Shown one piece after another: positions 45,816 through 55,992 of a DNA stretch of 64,000 nt. The notes under the pieces are model-generated. The model was not told where the DNA came from. It saw only the letters and a list, made by a program, of their open reading frames with translations, and searched no databases. Source of the stretch: Papaver somniferum. Lineage: Eukaryota > Streptophyta > Magnoliopsida > Ranunculales > Papaveraceae. The stretch is from contig NC_039367.1 of the NCBI RefSeq assembly GCF_003573695.1, positions 28,172,442 through 28,236,441 of the forward strand, in the 5' to 3' direction. How positions within the stretch are numbered: position 1 is the stretch's first letter; every line of letters begins with the position of its first letter. A program made the position numbers and the translations under genes.

Positions 45816-46160
45816 ATCTTTTACGTAGTGATTTCTCTTCTTCTTCAAACCACCTAGAGGAGCACTCAATTTGAATGGCCATAACAAGTTGTTAGCTTGT
45901 TTGAAGTGAGGGTCGATTGTCATGATCTTATGAGTCAAATCCTCAACACATATGATGTCGTACTTGCCAAGACCATGTTCAACGGTAGAATTATCAGTTA
46001 AGGCTGTCCTTCGCTTGTTTAACTTTCTATAACCTCTCTTGTAAATCAATTCCTTCACAATTTTGAGATTTGGGTATCCATATGTTACATATGGCCCAAA
46101 TCTTTGCAACATATGTGAAGTAGCTTTGTTCACTTTAAGAACCGAGTCAATATTCAATAT
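45816..46160 (-). pseudogene. RPL7: 60S ribosomal protein L7 (uL30) fragment
   Basis: On the minus strand about 110 codons match the C-terminal half of RPL7: [56 protein letters not shown], then [20 protein letters not shown]. The normal protein continues for about 20 residues after RNHYV; here it stops at the LINE border (KDLNNSI). The beginning (about half the protein) is missing, and no intron is seen within the piece. It is probably a retrocopy or gene fragment. Substitutions such as FGPYV for VEPYV suggest decay. Confidence 0.82.
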
Positions 46161-46345
46161 ATTGGTCCAGTCACTCAAATACCTTTGAACCTGATTCAAA
46201 TACCTCCGAATCAGATGCATGAATCGAGTCAGATATGAAAAAATGGACTTTAAGAACCGAGTCAATGTTCAATACATTGGTCCAGTCACTCTAATACCTT
46301 TGAACCTGATTCAAATACTTCTAAATCAGATGTGTGATCTAAGAA
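46137..46345. repeat. 115-bp tandem duplication upstream of cysteine-synthase-like gene
   Basis: Two direct copies begin at 46137 and 46252 (AAGAACCGAGTCAAT..TCAATA). They differ by a few bases over about 95 bp. They end some 170 bp before the ATG at 46512, so they may lie in its promoter region. Confidence 0.85.
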
Positions 46346-46511
46346 AAATGAACACCGAAGGATCTGGCATCTGACTCGATTCGAGTCGGACACCAAGTTA
46401 GATTTCTGTCTCGAGTACGAGGAAATAAAAAAGTGAGCAGAAGCCTAGTAGACGGAAAACACCGTCAGTCCGATATTAGGGCGTTTCTTTCAATTCCAGA
46501 AAGCAGCACCA

Positions 46512-49500
46512 ATGGCACCTCTGAGAAACACAGGTGGTGCTATTGTTGCAGCAGCAATATCCATGGCCGCCATTCTCACCTACTTGTTACAAAACCCTCG
46601 ACCAAAGTATTATTATTCAGTCGGAAAATTTTTATCATCGAAGAAGAAGAAATCAAGAAATGGTGGACTCATAGATGCCATTGGGAACACTCCTTTAATC
46701 AGAATCAACAGCCTTTCTGAAGCTACTGGATGCGAAGTAAGAATTCTTAATTTCTCGTTAAACCCCATTTGAATTTTTCACTGGTTACGTTCTTGTTTAA
46801 CAGTTCAGTTTCCAATTTTGATCAAAAAAGCTGAAATTTTGATTGTTGGTTTCCCTTAATTTTTGTTTAGATTCTTGCAAAAGCTGAGTTTTTGAATCCT
46901 GGGGGAAGCGTGAAAGATAGAGTAGCAGTGAAAATCATTGAAGAGGTAAAGTAATCCGTTTCAGCTTTCTACTGCCCTTCTATTTGGGATTCTTGCAAAA
47001 CGCTGGTTTTTTTTTTTTTTTTTAATTTAGACTATCAATAGGTTCATGAATTAAGCTCATATGAAACATGAAACATGAATTTCAAAATTTGACTACTTTC
47101 TGATTAAAACCTAAAGTTGGGGGGACCTCTCTAGTTATCTTCATTACTGTATGATTAGAATTTTATCAGCCAAAACTGTCTCTCAAGGCTTTGTGTTGTA
47201 GCATTGTGTTTTGAAGACGCTACTCTGCTTCCTGTAGATATAGCTTCACGAGTTGGAATTTCTGTTACAGGCTCTTGATTCTGGAGAGCTTGTACGAGGA
47301 GGAGTTGTTACCGAGGGCTCTGCTGGTAGCACTGCTATAAGTCTTGCAACTGTGGCTCCTGCTTATGGGTGCAAATGCCATGTGGTTATTCCAGATGATG
47401 CTGCTATTGAGAAGGTATTTGTGCCTCTACTCCTAATTTAAGATACCTTTAGTACTCACTAGAAATTCGAAGCTTGGGAATAGTAGAAGTAGCATGACGT
47501 TTTCGTTACAGAACACTTCTTCGTCGAATCTTTTTGGATGCTGAGCTAGCAGAATGTGATCGGATTAGTGGTAACCCAGGGCTTAACAACATAATCTGTT
47601 GCACATTTCTGAGGTCAAAATGGCTGGGTACCTTGCCTGATAACATCTGAGCTCACCTAACAATGCTTAGTTTTGCATGGTAGGCACATTTTCAATTGTT
47701 ATGATCCAAGGTCTTAGACCAGGTAATGAAACCATATACGTGATCATTATATTTCTTCCTTATATAAACTACATTTTGTAATCTGAATTCTGAAAAACTG
47801 CTACCAGTTTCTCAATTCTGAAATCCAGTCCCAATATATAATCTATCCACATTCCTTCACCAATCCTTAACTACACGATAGTTGGTGTGAATGATGGGAA
47901 CTGCTCAGACTAGTCCTCATACTTAAAATTGCAGCCGTAAAGCTCTAAAACTACTAGTATGCTGCAATCAATCTACAGACTGGAGAGGGATATTGGAACA
48001 CTTAATTGAATAAGAACATTTTATATGGTAATGCCTTTCAGGAACTTTGATAATTGTTACGCTTGTTCTCCATAAAAATGTTTTGATTTGAGGATTGACT
48101 GAATTAATTTTCTCCACGTAGTTTGCATTTGTTTACTTGATTACCTACTTGTTTAGGGTGGACTACCTTTGTCTTCCTTCGAGATTTGTGTTTCTACTAG
48201 TAAGCAGTGTATGATTTTCATTGAAACATCAGCATGAATGAGGGTAAACAGAAATACTATTCAATCTCCCTAATGCACATAAACATCCTTTGTTTATCCA
48301 GGACAGTAAACTTTTGCTCAAATGTCATGTCTACAGAAAGATCATGCTAATGGTCGTAGGGTACCATGTGCCTACAACCTATCAAATTATACTTTTTTTT
48401 CTTCCAATTTCCTAGCTTGTGTAACAGGTTTATCTTTTATATCTTAAACTTGCTGTAGGCTCAAATATTGGAAGCTCTAGGTGCTACCGTTGAAAGAGTG
48501 AGACCTGTATCAATTACGCACAAAGACCACTTCGTCAATATTGCAAGGAGAAGAGCAAAGGAAGCCAAAGAATTGGCATTAAAACAGACAAAAATTGATC
48601 AACTTGATGCTGAAGACTCGGAGAAAACCAGTAATCACATATTACAAGGCGATCAGTCTGTTTTCCCTGATGATTGTAAAGGGGGTTTCTTTGCTGATCA
48701 ATTTGAAAACCTTGCCAACTTTCGGGCTCACTATGAAGGAACTGGGCCAGAGATCTGGGAACAAACAAGTGGCGAATTGGATGCCTTCGTGGCAGCTGCA
48801 GGTACTGGTGGCACTGTTGCTGGCGTTTCCCTGTTTCTTCAGGTATGGTGCTTCGTTTATTTGAAAGGCATTAACTTAATGGACATGCGGGTTAAGTCTG
48901 TCTTTTTCTTTCGCTTTTACAGGAAAAGAATCCAAAAATTAAGAGCTTTCTTGTTGATCCTCCTGGTTCCGGACTGTTCAATAAAGTAACAAGGGGAGTA
49001 ATGTATACCCATGAGGAGGCTGAGGGCCGAAGATTAAAGAACCCATTTGACACCATAACCGAAGGAGTTGGAATCAACCGTCTGACGAAGAATTTTATGA
49101 TGGCAAAACTTGATGGAGCTTTTCGATGTACAGATATGGAAGCAATTGAAATGTCTAGGTAATCTTGGTTGTTTCACTCTCTCCTTTTCAGTACACTATA
49201 AAGCTGTTCTGTTTCACTCATATAACTCTAATAAGGATAAACTTATAATTGCTAGTCCGACTTTAGCCTTTTGGTCTCGCCCAGTTGGGTTAGGCATGTA
49301 GCTATCTGTGTCACTAAAGAGGCCTGCTTAATTGAGATTCTTTCAGGCCCCCAGCAAAGGAAAGTGTGATCCTAAAAGTACATAAATTGCCTTGATGGAT
49401 CATCCATATCCTTTAACAGTCATGTAGTCTTTTGTACCTCTAGAAAAGCCTTGCATGAAACAGTCTGATCTCCTTCTATTATGTTCATGAACTGTACCAG

Positions 49501-49723
49501 GTTTCTTTTGAAGAATGATGGATTATTCGTTGGAAGTTCTTCAGCCTTGAACTGTGTTGGAGCTGTTAAAGCTGCAAAGAAAATGGGTCCTGGTCACACA
49601 ATCGTGACGATTTTATGTGATAGTGGGATGAGGCATTTGAGTAAATTTTATAATGCTCAGTATCTCTCTCAGTATGGTTTGACACCCTCTGCTACTGGAT
49701 TGGATTTCATGTGTGTTAGCTGA
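46512..49723 (+). CDS. PLP-dependent cysteine-synthase/CBS-like protein, six exons
   Basis: Exons 46512-46736, 46871-46945, 47271-47414, 48459-48842, 48923-49158 and 49501-49723 join in frame with GT..AG borders to 428 residues. It is a fold-type II PLP enzyme of the cysteine synthase / cystathionine beta-synthase family. Seen: a hydrophobic N-terminal segment (residues 9-26, likely a membrane anchor or targeting signal), IDAIGNTPLIRI, the PLP lysine in NPGGSVKDR (K90), the phosphate loop GTGGT (263-267) and GSSSALN near the end. The usual asparagine loop TSGNTG is EGSAGSTA here (115-122), and about 35 extra residues lie at 189-224. By memory it resembles the Arabidopsis At1g55880 type. The substrate is not known to me. 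A partial copy lies at 28510-29275. Confidence 0.9.
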
Positions 49724-50291
49724 TTTCTTCAACATAGGCAGAGATTATTTTTTTCACTTGAAGTTTGCTTTCATGTACAATCTTCATTGGCACTTCCCAG
49801 ATCAATGAAGTCGAACCTTTTTGTTAAAGATGTACCAATTATAGAGGTGAAAATTAGGAAGACAGACGCATACTAATTATAGAGAATACTTGATACTAAC
49901 TCATTGTATTTCTCTGTTTAAGCATTCAGCCACCGCAGTATTGGTTTATTGACTCTTTTTTTAGGCTGTATTTTCATTAGAAGAGTTCTTTTTAAGGTGT
50001 GTTCAATTCGTGGACATTACCCCAAAGTCCCCATAATATTTCTTCACTGAGAAGAAGGTTTCTGGATCCGTTGCACCTGAGTTGTGACTCAGTATTCATA
50101 CCCATACATTCAGAACTCTGCTCAGAAAATCCTATTTGCAACTACAATCACTTAACTAATCTGTTCAGAATTTTTTTGGTTCATTTACTGTTGGACAAGT
50201 GGGAATATCAAAAAGTTCGGTTCGAGCTAGTTGCGAGACTTGCTTGCGACTGTACACTACCCCTGCACTTTTTGCGAAACAATTTAGATTG
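49724..50291 (+). other. 3' flank of cysteine-synthase-like gene
   Basis: Presumed 3' untranslated region and spacer. No gene or repeat is recognised here. It ends at the inverted terminal repeat of the PMD-carrying element. Confidence 0.5.
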
Positions 50292-50699
50292 AACGATTTT
50301 TTGGGGACCAGCTTTTTTTTTGAGGGGACCATGGTTTTATTTTGGGTAAAGACATTGGAAGTAATTCTAGGTCACCCCTTATCTAGATATTTATTTAATA
50401 CCTAATCTACCCTCCTAATTAATTAAGGTTATGATTAGTAAAATAATTTAGTTAAAAACAATTAGTGAGATTAAATTAAAAGATGGGTTTCTTATTAGTT
50501 GAGTGAATTTTTACGAGTAGAATTTTTGTGAGATTAGAGTTAGAGATGATGAAGGAGAAAAACATGGAAAATAATTTTTTTTTCCAATTCAATCCTCTCA
50601 TACTATATTTGTTAATCTTCAAAATGATCCGGGTTTGGCTTATTTCTTAGATGGTGATTGTATTATTCAGGATGAAAATGATGATTTTTCAACTGGATT

Positions 50700-51380
50700 T
50701 GGGACTGTTCGGTTACATTATGTGAAGAACATGTAACCGAACTCTCCTGAAGGTGTAGTTCGATTCCTTGTGAGGATGAACAAGTAACTGAACTAATCTG
50801 AAGATGTTGTTCGGTTACTTGATCCAAACACGCAGGTTACCGAACTCCATATCAATGGAGGTTCTGGCATGCAGCGTTATGTTCGGTTGGTTCGCAACTA
50901 ACCTATTTTTACATACAAATTAACCTAACTTTCTAGGTTTTTAACCCCATAGTTCGGTTACATGGAGGTTTTCAAATGTTTGCGATCAAACCGAACTCAT
51001 AGGCCAGAGTTCGGTTTTAAGACTAATAAAACCAATGGGAATAACATTAAGGTTCGGTTACATAAAAAAAATTCTTTCTATGTTTTTAACCCTGGAGTTC
51101 GGTTACATGGAAATTCTACAATGTTTTTGCGAAACAACCGAACAAACAAGAACTACCATAGGTTTTTTAGCTCCACGGCTCGGTGACCTGGTATTATTTC
51201 GCAGGTAACCGAACTCTCCTGTTCGGTTAATTGACCAAATCTGCGAAAGAACCGAACCTTCTCCTGTATGTTTTGGAATTTTGGGGTTGTTGAGTTCGGT
51301 TAATTGACCAAATCTGCGAAAGAACCGAACATTTTGATTATCAAGTTCGGTTGTTTACGCAATTTAGTCAAATAACCGAA
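50700..51380. repeat. Left subterminal zone of GTTCGGTTA motifs
   Basis: About twenty copies of GTTCGGTTA or its complement TAACCGAAC (a few with one change), alternating in orientation every 20-50 bp. Pairs form hairpins. The clearest has 12-bp perfect arms: GTTCGGTTACAT at 50707-50718 and ATGTAACCGAAC at 50731-50742. There is no coding potential. Confidence 0.88.
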
Positions 51381-52794
51381 CTTCTTAATAATTTCTTCAA
51401 AATTTGAGTTTAATGAAAAACATCCACAATAAGTCTTCCAAACGTAAAAATTTGAGTCAAATTACGCAATTTAGGGAAACCTACTAATATATAAGTCTTC
51501 CAAACGTAAGGAAACAAACTACCAAATCTCTTCAATAAAAAAAGTCTTCCAAATCCACATCCACAATAAGTTTTCTAAACATAAGAAACCAAAGTACTAA
51601 TTGTTGCAATCACTCATTTATTACGACCTCTTCGTGAAACTTTACTACTTTTACGTTTAGGAGCTATAGGTCTTCCTTCATCACTAGGAGTGTCATCTCC
51701 ACTGCTTTGTTGTTGAACCATCCGACTTGAACCTTCCCCTTCTCGGCGACTCCTCTTCAACGGCATGGTATGGCTTGGATCAACCTAGCTTGTATCGACA
51801 AGGTTGGGATTAAAAACATTAGTCCATTGGTTGTAGAGGTCTGTTTGTTGTCGAGTGTCCATCGACTCTCCACTTCGGATTTTTGCCATCATTTTCTTCA
51901 ACAACTTAGCACTTGCCTTCACCTTTTCTCATCAAAAACACAAGTAAATATTATTTTTCAATACTTTTTAACATTTTGAAAAACAACAATAAGAGTAAAT
52001 ATCTTACCGCAGAATTCCACAAGTTCAAGGCCCCATCACCACTCATAGGGGTAGCCTTTATAACCTTCTGAGCCTCTTTCTCCATTATCGTCGCTTTTGC
52101 TTTATCCGCACGGGCTTGTTGGACACTGTTTATTACACGAGGATGAGATGTATGTTCATACCATTCCACATATCCATCGTCAGCGGCATTTGGTTCATCA
52201 AACGAATCTTCTAACTCTTCGGTTGGAACAAGATAATCGCCAAAGTTCTTCCTTTGGTCCACTGATGGAGCAGAATCGTATTTGGGGGAGAAATTCTTCT
52301 CGGTGTTCTTAGTTCCGACCTTCTTCACCTTGAAGTTGAATATTTCCTCTTGTGGGACACTTTGGACACAAGAAAGTTGTCTAAGTACTCTTCGAGGATT
52401 ATACATCGTACAACCCCCAAGATAAAAAAACGGTCTATTATAACCCGCAACAGGTGAGAAATCAATAACATCAACATCCTCCACCTCTTCATCTGATGCA
52501 AGTCCGTAAGGATGGAAAACCACATCTTCCACTGTTAACTTATCCAATTTCTCCCTCAACTCCAACACCTTTTTTTCCTTTTTCTTTTCTTGTGCGTTCA
52601 AAAATTCATATTTACCAGCCGTGGGCTTCCCATAAGGCCAAGGAGAGTGATCATGACATAATTGCAGTTTAGGGAAGTGGTCGTACACCCAAACCTATGA
52701 GAAGAGGCAACAAATAATACATAGGCAATATGATTAGTAACAATACACATTCATTCACTTATATATATGCAAAACACACAAACGATAATTTAAC

Positions 52795-52828
52795 GGGGGG
52801 GGGGGGGGGGGGTCGGGGGGGGGGGGGG
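52795..52828 (+). repeat. G homopolymers in PMD gene
   Basis: Eighteen G, then TC, then fourteen G. It lies at the end of the third exon or the start of the next intron of the PMD gene. Run length is unlikely to be exact; compare the C run at the gap. Confidence 0.9.
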
Positions 52829-54429
52829 TACCTGAACAAGGGTTTTGTATAAGCCTCCAAAAATATAGAATCTGAAGCCCCGAAGCTTTTTCTGAGTTCC
52901 GCTTGAACGAATATGAAAAAGAACCTAACAAGGCCCCAAGAATAGTTGTTTCACCTCATCCAGGGGTTCAATAGCTGGAGGTAATGAAGCATTACCACGT
53001 GGCCTGAAGTGTCAGGGAAGGAAGATGGTTCCAAAGTTGATATAAAACAAAATAAGCATTCAACATGGTGCTTAATCTTCTCATCTGTTCATCACCAACT
53101 TCCTTTAGTAACCAATCTTTCGTCCCTGAAAAACTCATCAAACAAGGGTTTTGAGCTTGATTTTTCAACTTTCTTCTTGTACGTGCGGTTTTCCTCAAAC
53201 TCATTATACTCATCACCTTCCTTAGGCTCTTTGTTAGCTCGCCTAAACTCACATTGTGCCTTTCTTTCGCTCCAGCCTAGACACCTTTCGACTAATTTTT
53301 CAAGAACTTCATAACTCATCGATGGATTGTAGCCATCTCGAACACTTGTTCCTGTAATCGGTAGGGCTGTGATTCTAAAACAATCATCCGGAGTTATTGT
53401 CATCTCACCAAAAGGTAGATGAAAGGTATCCGTCTCTGGATAAGACCTCTCAGCAAATGCAGTAACAGTGACATCATCAAATTTTTGGTGCGCATGTTGT
53501 ATCCTGTTCCATAGTACACAATCAAATACCGCCAAGCGGACCTCATCACACTCATTTTGTATATTCCCTTCCTTGTTCTTATGACGTTTCAAAACACGAA
53601 CAACATTTTTATGATCCTAAAAAAACAACATCATATCTTATATACTAATATATATAGAAAAGAATAATATATGACAAAATATAATAAAATGACTGAGAAA
53701 TCTAAATCTTGATGGTTAAGATTGAACCATACCTTTGTCGCAAATATCTTGGCAGCCCATGAGTTTTTGTATCCCATCAATACCTCCCCGCCATCTCTTG
53801 GAGTACCATAAGTTGGATTCTTTGGTGGCAAACACAAATCCTTATGAGGAATGTATGAATATCTAGCACAAGGCTTTTTAGGCGCCTTTTTAGGTCTCTT
53901 TACCACTATTTCCGCTTGTTCCTCTTCATCCGAGTCCTCCTATGATTCATCATCATCCTTATCTCCATCCTTGTCTCCATCTTCCTCATCATCACCACCC
54001 TCATCATCGCCACCCTCATTTCATTCTCCTTGATCTGGTTCATCTTCTCCACCTTGATTGTGTTCTTGACTGCCCATCTCTTCCACAATCTCTTCATTAA
54101 CTTGTTGGATTACGTTGTCAACATTATCTCTATTGAGACCATCTTGGATGACAACACCCGATAATGACCCACCTCCATACTTAGCATTTTTGGTTCCACG
54201 CTTACCGGCACCACAATGTATTTTGCCTCGAGGCGTGGGAGTTCTCAGCTCTTCCGGTAAAGGTTGGTTTGATTTTTTACCTCTACCATTAATCAAGAAA
54301 ACAAAAGATATTAGCTTATCGAAGTAAGGTTTCCCTAAATTAGATGAAATATAAGGGTTCTCAGCGTAAGGTTTGGTTAGTAGCAAAAGTTTACGAAAAA
54401 TAGGCTAACTCTAAAAAAATTGTGAGCAA

Positions 54430-55210
54430 GGGAAGAGTTCGGTTAGCCCAGCTTTTTTACGGACCAACCGAACTCTACATATATGTATTTGGGGAAGAGT
54501 TCGTTTACTTTCTATTATTTAAAATTTTTTGCGAACCAACCGAACTGTTTAGGAACTCAACATAGTGGCCAAAACAACACAATTCGGTTAGACTGGATTT
54601 GTTGTTTTTTATTTTCATAATAAGGGTAGAGTTCGGTTACTTTGTAGTTTTCAAAACATTTGCGAAACAACCGAACTGTGTTGGATAAGTTCAGTTATAT
54701 GAGAACTCAACATAGTGGGAAAACCAATATAGTTCGGTTAGATTGAATTTGTTTTCTTCTTTTGGGAATAAGGGTAGAGTTCAGTTATTTTTTAGTTTTC
54801 AAAACTTTTGCGAAACAACGGAACTGTGTTGGATAAGTTCGGTTATATGAGAACTCAACATAGTGGGAAAAACAATACAGTTTGGTTAGACTGAATTTGT
54901 TATCTTCTTTTGGGAGTAAGGGTAGAGTTCGGTTATTTTGTAGTTTTCAAAACTTTTGCGAAACAACTGAACTGTGTTGGATAAGTTCGGTTATATGAGA
55001 ACTCAACATAGTGGGAAAAAAAATACAGTTTGGGAATAAGGGTAGAGTTCGGTTACTCTGTAGTTTTTATAACTTTTGCGAAATAACCGAACACGGAGTT
55101 CGATTACTTGGTTTTAAATCCAAAAGAACCGAACTGTTCTTCGTGTTCTTCATGTTCAGAAAGTTCGGTTAGTAAAATAGGTTTTTTTGGAAAATCGGAC
55201 TAACCGAACA
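54430..55210. repeat. Right subterminal zone of GTTCGGTTA motifs
   Basis: About twenty-two copies of the motif in both orientations, several degenerate. Part of the zone is a tandem repeat of about 147 bp (units from about 54680, 54828 and 54974) containing GTTGGATAAGTTCGGTTA, ACTCAACATAGTGGGAAAA and TTTTGCGAAACAAC. It lies within the large intron between exons 1 and 2 of the PMD gene. Confidence 0.87.
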
Positions 55211-55939
55211 TGACTCTGTAACTCCTGTTAAAACCCTATTTTGATGATTTCTATTCGATTGAAGCAATCAAAATCAAATTAAAGTGAAAGGGTTTGTTGT
55301 AAAATACCTCCGGAGTGGTCCCATGGCAGAATCAGGTTGCGGATGGCGTCTTTTATACTCGATGGTGCCTTTAGCTTGCGGTTCCACTTCTTCAACAATT
55401 TCACCCGGGAGATTTGCTAGATGCCCTAATGGGGGACCTGTTCCTGGGAGTCGATTGGTACTCTTACGAAGAACCATTCTTATATTTGATTGATTAATCG
55501 ACGATGAAAATTTTGTGAATCGACGATTAATCGATGAAAACGATGTTGAAAACAGGGAAGAAGAAGAGGAAAACAGTTTTCTCAAAACAGTTTTTGTTTT
55601 TGTTTTCTTTTTTTTATTATTTTTTTTTTTGTTTTTGTTTTTATTTTAGATAAAATTAGAGATGGTTATTAGGTTAGGGTTAATTTTAATTAGGATAACG
55701 GACAAATCAGTAATCCCATATGATTTTAGGACATCCCTTAAAATTGTAGGTGAGTGGCCTAATAGGACCATGGTCCCCAAAAAAACATGGTCCCAAAAAA
55801 TCGTTTTCAGAAAAAGAAATTCAACACAGCCCATTAACCGCTAAGTACTGTATAGAAGTTGAATTCAGTAATAAAAAGAAATACAACCCAACCCATCAGT
55901 CGCAATAGAAACCCTAACAGTTGCAAAAGAATCAAACTC

Positions 55940-55946
55940 TATATAA
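55940..55946 (+). promoter_or_regulatory. Probable TATA box of HSP70-like gene
   Basis: TATATAA 47 bases before the ATG at 55993, a good distance for a short leader. I see no clean heat-shock element (alternating nGAAn units) between the PMD element border (55805) and this box. If one existed upstream it may have been displaced by the insertion. Confidence 0.5.
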
Positions 55947-55992
55947 TCGCCTGAAGAACTTACAATTCAGTTCTCTTGTTTTTCTTATTACA

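Larger units (their letters stand above)
51614..55477 (-). pseudogene. Plant mobile domain (PMD) gene, multi-exon, decayed
   Basis: Exons by eye: 55308-55477 (MVLRKSTNRLPGTGPPLG..), 53733-54282 (acidic D/E/G tract, then RPKKAPKKPCARYSYIP), about 52830-53616 (PMD core), 52008-52694 (YDHFPKLQLCHDHSPWPYGKP and a K/E-rich helix) and about 51614-51944 (basic tail PLKRSRREGEG..RRGRNK). The core has FHLPFGEMTITPDDCFRITALPITG and RCLGWS, typical of the PMD/MAIN-like family, which is found in host genes for silencing and inside plant transposons. Defects: in-frame stops in exon 2 near 54020 and 53940, frame changes near 53100 and across the G run, and a stop in the last exon near 51787. Confidence 0.75.
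50292..55805. mobile_element. TIR element carrying a plant mobile domain gene
   Basis: The left end (50292-50342) reads AACGATTTTTTGGGGACCA.., then a T run, then GGGGACCATGGTTTTATT. The right end (55756-55805) is its reverse complement with a few gaps. Inside are two zones of GTTCGGTTA-type repeats (50700-51380 and 54430-55210) and, between them, a PMD gene on the minus strand. No transposase motif is found. A target-site duplication is not clear with any border I tried, so the class (Mutator, hAT, CACTA or other) is open. Confidence 0.7.

Noticed and set aside
53851..54033. Serine-rich plus-strand frame
   Set aside because: It is the antisense of the acidic tract of the PMD gene.
50292..55805. 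Assigning the PMD element to CACTA or Mutator
   Set aside because: The ends do not read CACTA, and no 3-bp, 8-bp or 9-bp direct repeat flanks the ends with certainty, so the class was left open.
55806..55935. Heat-shock element upstream of the HSP70-like gene
   Set aside because: The TTCAGAA word near 55806 has the wrong spacing for nTTCnnGAAn, and no second unit is in phase.
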